In this document: piece by piece, positions 1-11,503 of the stretch
Position numbering within the stretch: the first letter of the stretch is position 1
Layout of the letters: each line of letters starts with the position of its first letter
Origin: Darksidea phi
Lineage: Eukaryota; Ascomycota; Dothideomycetes; Pleosporales; Lentitheciaceae
Direction of reading: 5' to 3'
Length of the DNA stretch: 64,000 nucleotides
Assembly: GCA_030770425.1 (NCBI GenBank)
Contig: JASJFT010000043.1
Span: 186,001-250,000 of the forward strand
Position numbers and translations under genes: made by a program
The notes under the pieces: model-generated
Databases searched by the model: none
Told to the model about the DNA's origin: nothing
The model's input: the letters and a program-made list of their open reading frames with translations, nothing else

Positions 1-446
1 TTTTCCACATTCTCGAGTTTCCCAAAATCAGACGCACACCACGACTCGCCCAGGGCATCGTAGAACCGGCGATCAACGTGAATCTGCTTCATAGTATCTC
101 TTTCTCGTTGGCTCTGCACAGGCGCCTTTCTCAACCGGGTATACACATCTTGCGTCAAGTAATCCATGTCCTCGATATCGTAGATGGCCATCCATTCGGG
201 CTTTTCTTGCGTGCCTTTTCCATTCTCTAGGTCGCAGGCGCGGTAGCGAAAACCGTTTTGACACCATGGAAGGCGGAGGCGGGTAGGGCCATGGTCATTG
301 TTGTACCTGCGAAAGAGAGAGCTTGTGAGAGGAAGGTCGAAACTGGGAAGAGGTGCCACTTACCAGTCGTGGAATTGCGCAGTTGGCAAGCTGTCTTTGG
401 GCTGCATGGTCACATACAAGATGCCCGGAGTCTTTTTAGACGCCAT
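1..446 (-). CDS. EthD-like conserved fungal protein (3' end outside window)
   Basis: Two exons read on the minus strand: 446-364 and 306 to the left edge, with a 57-bp intron (307-363; GTAAGT donor, CAG acceptor). The start ATG at 446 opens with MASKKTPGILYVTMQP. The splice joins a Trp codon and gives QFHDWYNNDHGPTRLRLP, the N-terminal signature of fungal dimeric alpha/beta-barrel proteins of the EthD type. Exon 2 continues with RYRACDLENG and PEWMAIYDIED and is still open at base 1. The EthD fold is a small ferredoxin-like barrel often found beside oxidative degradation genes; its reaction here is unknown. Its place next to ring-cleavage genes suggests, but does not prove, a catabolic role. 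An in-frame ATG at 557 exists but the 446 start fits the family better. Confidence 0.7.
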
Positions 447-973
447 CGTGATTATTTCTTCCAACGAAAGCCACGGAGCAAAGCGGTGTGGGCAAGCAAG
501 GCTCCGAAAAAGTTGTAAGATGGAAGATTGAAGCAACGAGGATAATAAAAACAGCAAAAACCTTGCTCCAATGCCGATCAGTTAGAGAACTCCAGCGTCA
601 TTCTCCACACTAGATAGCGCCCCGAGGACATTTGCCGGCCTGCATACGTGCTTGTTTGCAGAAAGCCACTACCCCTCTTCGTTCCGAGGCCGGAACTCGG
701 AACGCGCGGCGGTGACGAAATATCACCGAACAAAAATCCGGGGCGCGCGTGCACAGTAGAATGCTTAGAAAATGCGAGAGTTAGCGATGAGTCAAAATTT
801 AGTTTAGATGGCAAAGCGATGCTAACGGGTTCTTGCGATGGTTTTGCGCAATCGATCGGGAAAGAGGGGCGGGCTGCTTCCCGTACTGACGAATGCGCAC
901 TCCATGTTATGATATACGCTATCGGCACCTGAAATGCTCCTACAATTCAACTCCAATGGCTCCCAGCGACGCT
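447..973. other. Intergenic: 5' flank of EthD-like gene and 3' flank of CMLE
   Basis: No coding feature is supported. This holds the upstream region of the leftward EthD-like gene and the downstream region of the leftward muconate cyclase gene. Overlapping frames on both strands are short and lack family-like sequence. Confidence 0.5.
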
Positions 974-2288
974 TCAATCGTACCAAATAGCATTCATTCC
1001 AAAGCCCTTTTCTCCAATTTCCAATCTAGCTACTCTTGCGAGAAACTCCTTATGCCACCTATAGATCTCCACGCCACCTTTCTCATCGTCTGTGAGCGCA
1101 ATCCATTCGTCATTCCATGGACAAGGGCTCACGGCATTGCTGTGACCACCTGAGGTGGGTGTAGGATTGAGGCAAATCTGTCGCTCAATGGACCCATTTT
1201 CGGCGATCTTGAAAGCTGCGATGTAGCCAGTGAGGTCGAAGGAGTTTGCGCGCGAGGTCGCGAAGAGGTAGTTAGAGGATTGAGTGAGAAAGACGACGTC
1301 GGAGCGGTACATCTGTGGATTGGGAATGTCTGTTGCAAATTCCATCAGCCTCGTTCGTCACCCCACTATTTCAAGGGAGGCAAAGACTTACCAGGCGGTA
1401 TCAGCGGAAACCACCGATATGTGTAGACGGGCAACCGCGTTCTCGGATCAACGACGTACTCACAAATCCTATTCCCCGCCTCCATCAGAACATAAAGATA
1501 TTTCCCATTCGGATGGCATTCCACCCATCGGGGATGATCCTTTTTAGCCTCTGCTTCCGTGTAACCCACCGTTTCTAGTCTCCCTTCTTCGCCAATTTTC
1601 TTATGGCACCATATACGATTCGCCCACATGTCTGCGCTGTAAAGGTATGTCTCTGTGGGGTCGAAAACCATGCCGTGGATCGCGGATTGGGGGCAGTATT
1701 CGTAGTTTTGGATATTCTCAGCGAGGGAGCCGTCGGAGTTGGTGGAGAAGACGTTGCCGTAGCCCGCGTGGTCGTAGAAGGGGTTGCAGTATACGGCGTA
1801 GGGAGGTTTGCGGGCGGGGAGGAGAAAGATGGCGCGGGTTTTGGTGGAAGCGTCTTTGGCTTTCGCTGTGGCGTATCTTGTTAGATCTTATGTTCCTCTT
1901 GCTTGACGCTTCTCGACTTTAGAGATGGAGATTATTAAAGGTGAACTTACGATCTCCGCCAATCTCAAAGCTCCCTGTGTGGACAATGTCGCTCGGACTT
2001 TCCACGCGATGGGAACTCCACTTCTTCATGCTCGCGCCATAGATATTCTTCCGCTGATGCTGTTTCCCTCCAAACCGCCTAAGTCAGCCATTGAACCCCT
2101 TGTGCAACGAATCTTTTGCGCGAAAGAGTGTGAAAACCTACGTCAAATGCCATCCAGCTAATCGGCTCATCCTTAGGAATTTCCGTCTTCTTGATCAGCT
2201 CCAATGTCAATTTCTCGTCATCGAATGCGACCGTGATGATGACGCCGGGTGGGGTCCATGTCCCGATCATAAGGTGGTGTTTGCCCAT
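974..2288 (-). CDS. Carboxy-cis,cis-muconate cyclase (lactonase-family beta-propeller)
   Basis: Four exons on the minus strand: 2288-2142, 2059-1951, 1886-1392 and 1329-974, giving about 368 aa, the usual length of the Neurospora-type 3-carboxy-cis,cis-muconate lactonizing enzyme. The protein opens MGKHHLMIGTWTPPG and carries propeller-blade stretches such as KPPYAVYCNPFYDHAGYGN, HPRWVECHPNGKYLYVLME and a C-terminal GEKGFGMNAIWYD. Introns (82, 64 and 62 bp) all keep frame. The family cyclises (carboxy)muconate to the lactone in the fungal beta-ketoadipate route; it is a seven-bladed propeller unrelated to the bacterial enzyme. It is transcribed divergently from the ring-cleavage dioxygenase, fitting consecutive steps. 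Substrate (carboxylated or not) cannot be told from sequence. The second intron's exact acceptor is the least certain boundary. Confidence 0.85.
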
Positions 2289-2876
2289 GGTGGAAATCTT
2301 CTCGTCCCCGATTGAAACCTTGGACCTTGGGCATTTACGATAAACTGGACAAGAAAGCGCGTTCACTCAAAACCAAAGAATAATTCCGTGTGCATCCAAC
2401 CCTCAAAGCTACCGCACCCCGAACCCAAAACCGAACGCGGGGCATCCGCTAATAACGGCGTCAAAGCTCGGGAAGAAGTCATACCCGGCACTCTTCCGGT
2501 AATCCCGTCTTTGTGATTCGCCAGCCACTCCGGGTTAGTATCTTCTGCCCCGCATGCAAAATGTTCGGCTTTTGCGCCAACGTCACATCGAAGACCAGCT
2601 CACTGCACCTGCCGGTAGCTGCTGCCGTAGCGCGCGCTCCATTGATGGCGATCTGAGAGCCATGAGCCGACACGATTTTTGGACGGGTGTCTAGGGCGGT
2701 CTCGTGTTCGGCAGGGAATTGGTAATATATAAGGTGCTTTCGTCGCCTGCATTGCGATTCCCTAGATTTCTTCACAACTCCAGCATCTTCCTTTATAGAT
2801 ACCAATTCACCACGTCTTCCCTTATTTGAAGCTTCACCTTCCTTGCCTCTGAGTTCCTGAACATCGCGTCCTCGCA
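2289..2876. promoter_or_regulatory. Shared divergent promoter of CMLE and ring-cleavage dioxygenase
   Basis: 588 bp separate the start codons of two head-to-head genes with consecutive pathway roles. A TATA-like TAATATATAAGG lies near 2732-2743, upstream of the rightward gene. No conserved operator was identified; co-regulation is inferred from arrangement. Confidence 0.55.
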
Positions 2877-3824
2877 ATGGCCTCCAACAACTCACAAACC
2901 GCGCCACAACCGCAGGGCAGCTCAGCGCCTCACCGCTTCGACCCCAACTTCACAGACAATGTCATCAACGCCATGGGCCCCAAGACAGATCCCCGTCTCC
3001 GCTTCGTCATGGCCTCGCTCATCCGCCATCTACATGATTTCACCCGCGAAGTCGAACTCACCGTCGACGAGTGGATGGCCGGCGTCAAGTTCATCAACCT
3101 TATCGGTCAAACTAGCACGCCAACACGCAACGAAGCCCACCGCATATCCGACGTTCTCGGCCTCGAGTCTCTCGTAGACGAAATCGCCCATAAGCACATC
3201 AACGAGTCCGGCGAAGAACCCACATCGTCCTCCATCCTCGGCCCCTTCTGGTCACCCAATGCCCCCTTCCGCGAGAATGGCGGCTCCATCATCGTGAACC
3301 CGAACCCAGACGGCCAACCCGCCCTTATGCACGGCGTAATCACCGACCTCGATACCAAGAAGCCCATCGCCAACGCCGTCATAGACATCTGGCAAGCTTC
3401 CGCAAACGGCAAATACGACTTCCAAGATCCAGAGAACCAGACCCCGAACAACCTACGCGGCAAGTTCAGGACCAACGAGAAGGGCGAGTACCACTTCTAC
3501 TGCTACAAGCCGACGGCCTACTCGCTGCCCACGGATGGTGCTGCGGGGGTCTTGTTCGCCGCGCTCGATAGGCACCCGATGAGGCCTGCACACATTCATC
3601 TAATGATAACGGCTGAGGGGTACAAGCCCGTTACTACGCAGATTTATCCCCGCGACGACCCATACGTTACTAACGATACCGTCTTCGCCGTCAAGGATGA
3701 CCTGCTCATCGACTTCAAACCACGCGAGGGCGACCCGAACGCGAAACTGGACTTGGAGTACAATGTACGATTGGCGCCGAGGGAGGGCAAGACTGCTCCC
3801 ATGGACGGTGTCGCGCGGTTGTAG
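2877..3824 (+). CDS. Intradiol ring-cleavage dioxygenase (catechol/hydroxyquinol 1,2-dioxygenase type)
   Basis: Single-exon 315-aa cytosolic protein. An N-terminal helical dioxygenase domain (about residues 20-100, ending [13 protein letters not shown]) is followed by the beta-sandwich catalytic domain with [39 protein letters not shown] and RPAHIHLMI. The family's non-haem Fe(III) is held by two Tyr and two His; the Tyr of GKYDFQ, the Tyr of AYSLPTDG and the His pair of AHIH match. It opens catechol-like diols between the hydroxyls to muconates. The linker domain favours catechol or hydroxyquinol dioxygenase over protocatechuate 3,4-dioxygenase. The exact diol is not resolved. The start ATG has a good context (GCAATGGCC). 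It is divergent from the muconate cyclase. Confidence 0.9.
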   Translation: MASNNSQTAPQPQGSSAPHRFDPNFTDNVINAMGPKTDPRLRFVMASLIRHLHDFTREVELTVDEWMAGVKFINLIGQTSTPTRNEAHRISDVLGLESLVDEIAHKHINESGEEPTSSSILGPFWSPNAPFRENGGSIIVNPNPDGQPALMHGVITDLDTKKPIANAVIDIWQASANGKYDFQDPENQTPNNLRGKFRTNEKGEYHFYCYKPTAYSLPTDGAAGVLFAALDRHPMRPAHIHLMITAEGYKPVTTQIYPRDDPYVTNDTVFAVKDDLLIDFKPREGDPNAKLDLEYNVRLAPREGKTAPMDGVARL

Positions 3825-4309
3825 AAGGCATTTTGAGAATAGTTCGGGCGCGGTTATATGGATATCGGATACCTTATAATAGGGCTTCGTAATTTTTGTT
3901 TCTATGGAGTTGGTTCTGCTGGTATCTAGCGGTTTCTGATCATTTCGTCGAATCACCCGAAGATTTGCATTAATGTAAATACTTCTCATTCAATCGATCG
4001 TCTTGTCTCTATTCTGGTTCGAGAGAACGCCAGTATGCGATGAGCAAGAAATCACTGGTAAAACAGAGACCGCCGATATCGTCGGCCTAGGATGAACGCT
4101 GATGAAGAAATCTACCGAATTCCGCGCCGCGGGAGACACTACAGCTAGAGCTCCAGCCAGCCAAAAAACATATATAAAGCCTTACTGATGCCCCACCTTG
4201 CATGGTTCACATGTCCTCGTTCCTCCGCTCTAAACATCGCGTCATCCTTCCCACTCTTATCTACCCACGACCCAGCCTCCACGCCTTCACAACCCTCCCT
4301 CCACCCAAA
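3825..4309. promoter_or_regulatory. Intergenic with TATA box of the decarboxylase-like gene
   Basis: Contains the 3' flank of the dioxygenase and, at 4171-4179, a clear TATATAAAG. The TATA-to-ATG distance (about 130 bp to 4310) argues that transcription starts near 4200 and that the upstream ATGs at 4202 and 4211 are too close to the start site to be used efficiently. Confidence 0.6.
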
Positions 4310-4900
4310 ATGCGCGTCACCTACGCTCCCAAAGAACCTCCCACTCCCGCCGCCGAACCAATCTACTCCCGCATAGCCGCGCGCCGCGCACCCCGCCCGC
4401 TCATCCCACTCGACCTCGCCCTCCTCCACAACACCGCCGTAGCGGATGGCTGGAACAGCTTCATCGGCGCGATCCGCACGCAAACCAGCCTCCCCGCGAC
4501 CATAAAAGAACTAGCCATATCGCGCGTCGCGGTGCTCAACAGTGCGGTGCATGAATGGGACTCCCACGCCGCCCTCGCCTTGAAGGCTGGGATGAGCAAA
4601 GAGGGGCTAGAAAGTGTGTTTTCGGCGGAAGTGTGTGGGAAAGGCGATGTGGTGCGGGATAGCGAGGAGGGCGGGTTGAGTAAGGAGCAGTGGGTGGTGA
4701 TGGCTTATACGGATCAGATGACGCGGGGAGTTGAAGTTGATGATGCGGTGATGGAGCGATTGAAGGGTTGTTTTGGGGATAAGGAGGTTGTGGAGTTGAC
4801 GGCTACCATTGCGGCGTATAATTGTGTGAGTAGGTTTTTGGTGGCATTAGATGTTGGAGAGTGCAATGCGAGGGCTATGAAGAAGGTTGATGAATTGTAG
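4310..4900 (+). CDS. Carboxymuconolactone decarboxylase-like (AhpD-like) protein
   Basis: Single exon, 196 aa from the ATG at 4310 (CCAAAATGCG context). An in-frame ATG at 4202 would add 36 residues but lies almost at the predicted transcription start. The sequence IKELAISRVAVLNSAVHEWDSHAALALKAG matches the core of the CMD/AhpD-like family: a helix with R, then E-W-x-x-H-x-x-x-A, the position of the proton relay. C-terminal helices end in VVELTATIAAYNCVSRFLVAL. The family includes 4-carboxymuconolactone decarboxylases and many uncharacterised peroxidase-like proteins; the usual CxxC of AhpD is absent. Its place 490 bp after the dioxygenase supports a role in the same catabolic route, by inference. 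Confidence 0.72.
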   Translation: MRVTYAPKEPPTPAAEPIYSRIAARRAPRPLIPLDLALLHNTAVADGWNSFIGAIRTQTSLPATIKELAISRVAVLNSAVHEWDSHAALALKAGMSKEGLESVFSAEVCGKGDVVRDSEEGGLSKEQWVVMAYTDQMTRGVEVDDAVMERLKGCFGDKEVVELTATIAAYNCVSRFLVALDVGECNARAMKKVDEL

Positions 4901-5429
4901 AACTTTACTGCGTCAATTGAAAATACACCTTTCCTAGCTGATGGAAAATCCGATCATTGACAAGGGAAGTATAAAATTTAATGCGGAATTTCAGCGCGCT
5001 GTTGCTGCGTCATTGATGGTCTGTGCGCTCATAAATGGCTTTCAAGCCGTTTACAGGAGCGCATCGCTTCCGACACCCGCCAGTGCTTCGCTGTCAACTA
5101 TCACTTTAACTATTTGAGAAAATTTGTAGCATTGAACCCCTCGAAACAAACAACAATTGACAGTAGATCTCTCAGTTCCACGGGCGTAGCAAAGCGCGAT
5201 TAGTAGTGTGAAGTTGCAGAACGCGGTAAATCACGGGATCTTTGAAAGCACATTACGCCCCTATAACAGGTCCATTGGAGTCGTTTTGAACAATATGTGT
5301 GGCGATAGGCAGTGCCTAACCTGGTGCCCTATCTTCCTCCGCAGACACTCATCATCTCTTCGTCCATCGCGAGCGAATGGTGATTCTTTTTGCAATCTAA
5401 CTGAAGGCGCCAAACATCCCTCAGTCTCC
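4901..5429. other. Intergenic between converging genes
   Basis: Holds the 3' flanks of the rightward decarboxylase-like gene and the leftward gene that ends at 5430. No coding or repeat structure is supported. Confidence 0.5.
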
Positions 5430-6073
5430 TCAAATGGCCGAGTCTTGCTTAGCAAACGTTCTCGCCAGCGCCTCGATGCTATCCGCAATCCTCTTGAAAT
5501 CATCCTTCTGCTCATCCGCGATCTCATTGACAACATCCGCCGCTGAATCATCATCCTTGTTGCTCCACTGGATCTCGAAGGTGTTGAAGTCGAGCTTGAT
5601 GTCCTGGCCGTAAAGGTCTTTTGTGTTGTGCGAGGGAAAGCCGCGCAGGGTGTTTGCGAGGGTCATGAGTTCTCGGACATCGTCACTATGATAGGTGTTG
5701 TTAATGTGGGTATGCAGTGAATTATGGACGGGCTTACGTAGATACGTTGCCCTTCTTTTGCAATGACGTTCCGCCGTCGGCGTATTCGGTACGGCGTATG
5801 CTTGCTGGGCGGTTGGGCTCGCCGATGACTTCGATCCGGTGGGTTGGGGCTCCTGCGGTCGGATCAGCAGCGGTTTCAGGAGATTTCTTGAGACAACTTA
5901 CCGGAAAATGGTTTGGAGAGGACGATCTGGAACTCGTCGGATGGTGGTGGTGCGTCTTGACGAGTCATTTTGGAACTTTGTGAGGATGTTGTTTCGAGTT
6001 TGCCGGTTTGAGAAAGTTGGAATTGTTCAACGGTTTTAGAGAATAGTGTGTTGGCTGTGCGGGATGCGTTCAT
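5430..6073 (-). CDS. Small conserved fungal protein of unknown function
   Basis: Three exons on the minus strand: 6073 (or 5968) to 5902, 5852-5738 and 5685-5430, with introns of 49 and 52 bp that keep frame. From the ATG at 5968 (MTRQDAPPPSDEFQIVLSKP) the protein is about 180 aa; the ATG at 6073 adds 35 residues rich in Ser/Thr. The joined middle part reads APTHRIEVIGEPNRPASI and EYADGGTSLQKKG, and the C-terminus is acidic and helical (DVVNEIADEQKDDFKRI). No signal peptide or membrane segment is seen. I do not recognise a named domain. The consistent splice phases and codon use make it a real gene; its function is unknown. Confidence 0.6.
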
Positions 6074-6773
6074 TTGTACCAGCGTTCATGCAGGTACGAG
6101 GCTTGAAGATAGCATCAGCTTGACATCATAATGAAGTAAACGCGCATACTGACTCCGCGTCTCTTCTTGTTTACATGGGGCTTCGACCCGACCAGTAATG
6201 ATCGCGTTCTTAATCACGGGAGCAGCGAGATTGCTGCCGTTCAGAGTCTCGCCGATGATTTGGCATGGGTCGAATGCGTTCTCTCGTGACAGGGGTTTCT
6301 TGCGCTTAGGGGCTCATTGTACAAACTCAGAATGAAGTTCATTCATTCAATTAGGCAGTGTTCGGTGGCTCTCTCGTTTTTTGCGTCACTACTCTTTCTC
6401 CTTAGTCCTGTGCTAATTGAACGGGGCATCTGAATGGAGGGAGGAATAGGCGTAAGGACGGTCTGGCACTGGCGCTGAGAAGTCATTTCATGACATGATT
6501 GGTACGGATCAACGTTGAACTTTGTTAGTGAATCAATTGACCTATGTTGAATAAGAATGTAGTGTTGATCGAGGTGTAGTGGGAAACATTAAATTGTTAC
6601 GCGCACACCAAGGGCCTTCCCAAGGGCCTCCCCCACGCGTCAAGGATGGCCCGAGCGTGCATCTCCGCAATTTGCCGCAAGCCGTCACAAACCGAGCCGC
6701 GGTTCGTTGAACGTCAATCCGACATCTCACACTTCACGCTTTCTTCTCTTTCAGAACTCTACATACACAGACG
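6074..6773. promoter_or_regulatory. Divergent intergenic region upstream of isovaleryl-CoA dehydrogenase
   Basis: 700 bp between head-to-head genes. A pyrimidine-rich stretch (TTTCTTCTCTTTC, about 6740) precedes the rightward ATG, as is common near fungal transcription starts. No distinct repeat or RNA gene is seen. Confidence 0.4.
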
Positions 6774-8223
6774 ATGGGCTCAGTAACGCCGAGACTTTTT
6801 ACGCGCAGTGTGCGCCAGCTCTACAGGCACCGGCCTTGCGCTGGTTTTGTGAACTCGAGGCGGCATGCTTCATCCAAACACCCAAAGGCCTTCGTGCCAC
6901 CTACCCAGGCAGACCTCGACGAGCTTCGGGAATCTGTGCAGGAATTTGCGCGTACGCTGGCCCCACGTTCCACGCTTGTTGCCGCTTGTCGTATCCGCTA
7001 CTGTGCCACTACTGACAATTGTAGGACGAGAGATACCCGAAGAACTAGCGCGAAAGACCGACCATGAAAACGAATTCCCCAACGAGATGTGGCAGAAGTT
7101 TGGCGAGGCGGGCTTCTTAGGCATAACAGCGGATGAAGAGTTTGGGGGTTTGGGAATGGGTTACCAGGCACACTGTGTGGTTATGGAGGAGATAAGTCGA
7201 GCGAGTGGTACGTTGGGTGTCCAGCTTATCTATAGGGCACATATAAGTGGCTATATAGGGTATCAATGGACGCTAACAATCTGTGGTCCAGGTAGCATCG
7301 GTCTCTCCTACGCCGCGCATTCGCAGCTCTGCGTAAACCAGCTCATGCTCAATGGCTCACCGGAGCAAAAAGCGAAATATCTCCCCGGTCTCATATCAGG
7401 CAAGCAAATCGGTGCGCTCGCCATGTCGGAACACTCAGCGGGCAGTGACGTTGTGAGCATGAAGATGACTGCGAAAGAGGTAGACGGCGGCTACATACTC
7501 AATGGAACAAAGATGTGGATCACAAACGGCCCAGACGCACATACGATAATTGTCTACGCAAAAACGCGGCCCGACGGAGCTTCAAAGGGAATATCCGCTT
7601 TCATCGTCGAAACCGGCGCGACGCAGGGCTTTTCGGTGGCACAGAAGTTAGACAAGCTGGGCATGCGCGGGTCCAATACTGGCGAACTCGTTTTCGAAGA
7701 CGTTTTCGTGCCCAAAGAAAATATGCTGGGCGAGGTAAACAAAGGCGTGCGGGTGCTTATGGAAGGGCTTGACCTAGAACGGCTAGTCCTCTCCGCGGGC
7801 CCCTTAGGTTTGATGCAAGCCTCCCTCGACACAGTTCTGCCATACACCCACCAACGCAAACAATTCGGCCAACCAATCGCACATAACCAACTCGTTCAAG
7901 CGAAACTTGCGGACATGTACACCAAGTACCGCGCGTCATCCGCCTTGACATATGCCATTGCCCGCGCCGTCGATGAGTCCGCGGCTTCTAAAACTACAGT
8001 TAAAACCCAAGATTGCGCCGGTGCCATCTTGTATGCAGCGGAACGCGCAAGTGAAGTGGCGGCCGATGCGGTCCAGCTCATGGGTGGCATGGGGTATATG
8101 AACGAGGTACCTGTGGGAAGGATCTTGAGGGATGCTAAGTTATATGAGATTGGTGCGGGTACCAGTGAGGTCAGGAGAATGGTGATTGGGAGGGCTTTCA
8201 ACAAGGAGTTCGGAGAGCGGTAG
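6774..8223 (+). CDS. Isovaleryl-CoA dehydrogenase, mitochondrial
   Basis: Three exons: 6774-6951, 7025-7207 and 7292-8223 (introns 73 and 84 bp), 430 aa. The N-terminus is rich in Arg and Ser/His with no acid ([20 protein letters not shown]), a typical matrix-targeting presequence. The acyl-CoA dehydrogenase fold follows: [58 protein letters not shown] and C-terminal [20 protein letters not shown], which is closest to the isovaleryl type. The catalytic Glu lies in the MEGLDLERL segment, the position used by this subclass. It oxidises isovaleryl-CoA in leucine breakdown, passing electrons to ETF. It is not strictly an aromatic gene, so its place near the ring-cleavage genes may be chance. Confidence 0.88.
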
Positions 8224-8420
8224 GGTTCGGCATGATTTACACGAAAAGCGATAATATCGGAAATCACCCGAGACCGAATGTTGTGCGGTGTGTGGCTGAT
8301 ATGAGTGATTATCAAAGGCGCGCTGTCCTCACAAGGACTGGCGCAAGACCAATGCTCACTTCTCCGCTCGTCTTACACCCGCCTTCCGCCCTTGACACCT
8401 CGCTTCCCAAGCTCTACAAA

Positions 8421-9123
8421 ATGAACAATTTATTAAGCATTCCACGCAAACTCGTAGAGGTTCTCACATCATCCATAACCACCCCACCACGCGTCGCTCT
8501 AAACCCACCCGCCACCGTCTTCCCACAAACGCCGCTGCACAAGGTATACACATCATATGGCCTTCTTCTCTCAAACCGGCAACTGCCCAATGGAAATGAC
8601 TGAAACCCTGAAACGTTTACGTCCTCGCGCAGAATTTCGAGAGATTGCCACGAGGGAAGACGTTGCCGACGGGGCTTCGAACTGCAGCCGCTCTTCTATT
8701 GCATCTCGACGCGATATGGCAGGCGATTTAGAGGAGATTGATACGACGATTGATATTGTTACCAAAGAAATCTTTGGGGCAAACCTCCACATGCCGGGAA
8801 AGCTGTTCCCACACTTGAGAAAGAGCTCTATTCACTTGGTCGTGTCATAATATAGTCAAGAAGCGTACTCGGTTCCTTGTAACAGCATCTATTTTAACTT
8901 ATCATGCGAACTTCTGACGACGGTGCGCAATAGACCAACAGGTACCTACGACACGATTGCGAGCGAGCAGTCGTACCTAAAAAGGGCTTGGGAAGAGAAG
9001 GATGTAAATCCAGGCAGATATAAGATGGTTGAGCGAGATTTTATTGCTATATGGTTGATTCAACAGTTCACACGTTGGCATCAGATGGGCTCTAGGGTGG
9101 ACAAGCTACCTTTTGGGGAGTAA
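8421..9123 (+). pseudogene. Possible fragmented gene of unknown family
   Basis: Three coding-like pieces follow on the plus strand: an ATG at 8421 (MNNLLSIPRKLVEVLTSS) that may splice at LHK|GTATAC, a frame at 8557-8850 (including REIATREDVADGAS) and a frame ending at 9123 with YLKRAWEEKDVNPGRY and a terminal RVDKLPFGE. The last piece looks like a true protein C-terminus. No splice model joined all three cleanly, so this is either a multi-exon gene I cannot resolve or a remnant. No family recognised. Confidence 0.25.
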
Positions 9124-11375
9124 ATGGGAAAGGGGAGCTAGGAATTTTGTGCGGGATTATTTTCGGGATTTACGCCAACGAACAGGGTATTTTCACAGCA
9201 AGCACTTCGATAATAGTGAGTGAAGGGGGTCTTCAATGTTCGCAAAAGCTATCTTCGCTAACAAAATCGGTGCCAGTTGGTGGGTCAACGCTAGTGTTTC
9301 AGTTGGACAGTGCGCTGCGGTCCTGTGTGATAAGTTAGGGGGAGCGAATAAATACATTGCGTTTATGTTACAGCCAATAACGCTATGCGCCTGAGAGACG
9401 ACTTTCGGCTCGATGCACTGGAGATGATTAGTTCACTAGATGAGCTAGGCCGTGTGCTGTTTCTCTTTACTTGTTCATTGAAAGCGAGGGAACAGGCTGC
9501 ATAGATTCTGCTGCAATATAGAGCAAGCATTGCCTTCGAGGAGTTAGCGAAGCCATCCCCCACCAGCATAGCACTGCGTCATGGTAGCCCGGCCTTGATG
9601 TCGCACGTCTGTAAACACAGACCATACCTCCCTTCTGGGAAGGTGGACGCACTTGCCGCTGCGACCGATGGTGTCGGTAGATCTATGTTTCATTCCCGTC
9701 TCACCTCTCTAGATTATGTAGCCCCCAACATTCAGCGCTTATAGAACCCTCTGAATCAAACCTTTCCAAGCGCCGCTTTGGGAAAAAGGACCATAGCATC
9801 TATGCATCCTGCCTGATATCCGACTCAAGGGGTAACAGCCGCGCAAGCGCAATACTTTCCTAGCGATTTGGAAGCTGCATAATAGATTTTGATATGAATG
9901 CGAAGGGGAAGCTATGGACGTTCATGACGATGGAGGTTTTGCTAAAATTGAGGTGTCACGGATTGGGCGCAGTGAAGGATGAAATGGAGAGTAACATTGA
10001 AGACATAGAATAGATAAGCCCGAAAGGACCGCTCATACCCGCGCAAATTGAACGCCAACTAGCCTTGGCCGAAGCTATTGAGTTGGTAAGCACAGTTGTC
10101 GTGCCATTTGGCATATGAACACATTAGTCACAGTGGGGAACTTTCCGAATCCCTTGGAGTGGGACACACGGCACGTTAGGCCCCAACACCCCCAGCCAAA
10201 AACTGCGCCACAAAATTCCTTCAAGCGATCCGAGATCGGTGGTTTTAATCTAGATGAAGTCATACTAGTAGCTAGCTAGGGCACTAGCGAAAACCATCTC
10301 GGTATTTTACATCAGGGTTTGGTGCTTAAGAATAACAACCATCACGAGGCCTTCCTTTTAGTTAAATACAGTGCTTGTGTCGCCTTACACCAGACTCGTG
10401 TATTGGAAACTCTCCACTATACCCCGTAGAGGTGAGTAGAATATTCCTGATCAAGACACTATATAAAACATGAAATGACGCTGACGTGCTTACAGTGCAA
10501 GTTTTCCCAAAGTCTGTCGAATTTAAGACATTATCGTCCACTTCAGCCTACTTCACTACGATTGCCTCAAAGTCAAACTCGTTGAACTATCACATGCCAT
10601 TCTACCGAAGGAAGGAGTACCAGATCTAAAGGCTCTCATATAGTGGTACTACACTCGTAGGTCTACTTGCGTTGAGCTAGCAATTTCCCCACCGCTATAT
10701 CCTCCCACACTACTTTAGCAAGCGCTCGCATGAATGTCGTTCTCACCTTCTTCTGGTTCTCCAAGAAGCCACTCTTGTTTACAGTACCGGATAATATAAT
10801 CATGCTCTAAAATCAGCATTTGGTCGAGAGCAGGTCCGATATACGGAGTCATCGTGAATGGATAGAGCGGTCGTGGTTAGTTTGAAGAAAGAGGCCATGG
10901 CGGCGGAGGTGGGAAGGCTAATGCGTCTGGCAATAGAAAAGAGAAGAAGAGAAGAGGTTTGGATCTGGATGGAAATTGAGATGGACTGTGATTTGAGTGT
11001 TTATTTCTCAATATTTGAAAGGTAGTTGTAATATATTCGGTTATTCATAAACCGCTATAGAATATTCCAGAGATCTGTAGAACCGTGCAAATGCAATAAC
11101 CAGTGCCTAATCATAGGCATTAGGTGATTATGCTAGCAGGGTATACTCTAGCCGTAGCTTTAATCCTCTAGAAGCATACCCTGAGAGCGCACTAGCTTGC
11201 CCTCCTTCAGCATCAATGTCTTCGTCCTGAGTCGCTCACGATGAAGAAAACAAAATGAGCGCTAAAACATCATGGACAGCTAAAGAACAGCCCAAAGGAC
11301 TTCCGCAGACAGCCGGGCTCAAATTCGTACTAGAGGATTTTGCAGGAGCGTTGGCCTTCCCTTGAGCCGATCGGT
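9124..11375. other. Gene-poor stretch
   Basis: No convincing gene over 2.2 kb. Short frames on both strands lack family resemblance. On the minus strand between about 10650 and 10900 the composition looks coding; see the separate entry. Confidence 0.4.
10800..10898 (-). other. Possible small gene start or relic
   Basis: An ATG at 10898 in good context (CCGCCATGGCC), preceded on the minus strand by a pyrimidine-rich leader, opens a 32-codon frame (MASFFKLTTTALSIHDDS) ending at 10800. A second frame immediately downstream reads MLILEHDYIIRYCKQEWLL and GEPEEGENDIHASA before a stop. This may be a frame-shifted remnant of a longer gene or a spliced gene I could not resolve. Confidence 0.2.
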
Positions 11376-11399
11376 GGGGGGGGGGGGGGGGGGGGGGGG
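11376..11399. repeat. Poly-G run beside assembly gap
   Basis: 24 consecutive G immediately left of the N block. Probably a real homopolymer at which sequencing failed, length unreliable. Confidence 0.8.
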
Positions 11400-11409
11400 N
11401 NNNNNNNNN
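11400..11409. other. Assembly gap (10 N)
   Basis: Ten N bases between a poly-G run and an ACCCCCCCC stretch. The true gap length is unknown; 10 may be a placeholder. Confidence 0.95.
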
Positions 11410-11503
11410 ACCCCCCCCAAACTACACAGACCCCCTCATCCCGCCGAACCGCGGCCCAAATACTAGACTATTATTTTTTCTCCTGGTGTCTGCCACATAA
11501 TAA

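Noticed and set aside
4202..4309. Upstream start adding 36 residues to the decarboxylase-like protein
   Set aside because: The TATATAAAG at 4171-4179 puts transcription start near or past this ATG; 4310 has better context and matches where family similarity begins.
4880..4900. C-terminal KVDEL resembling an ER-retention signal
   Set aside because: The protein has no signal peptide or membrane segment, so the tail is probably coincidental.
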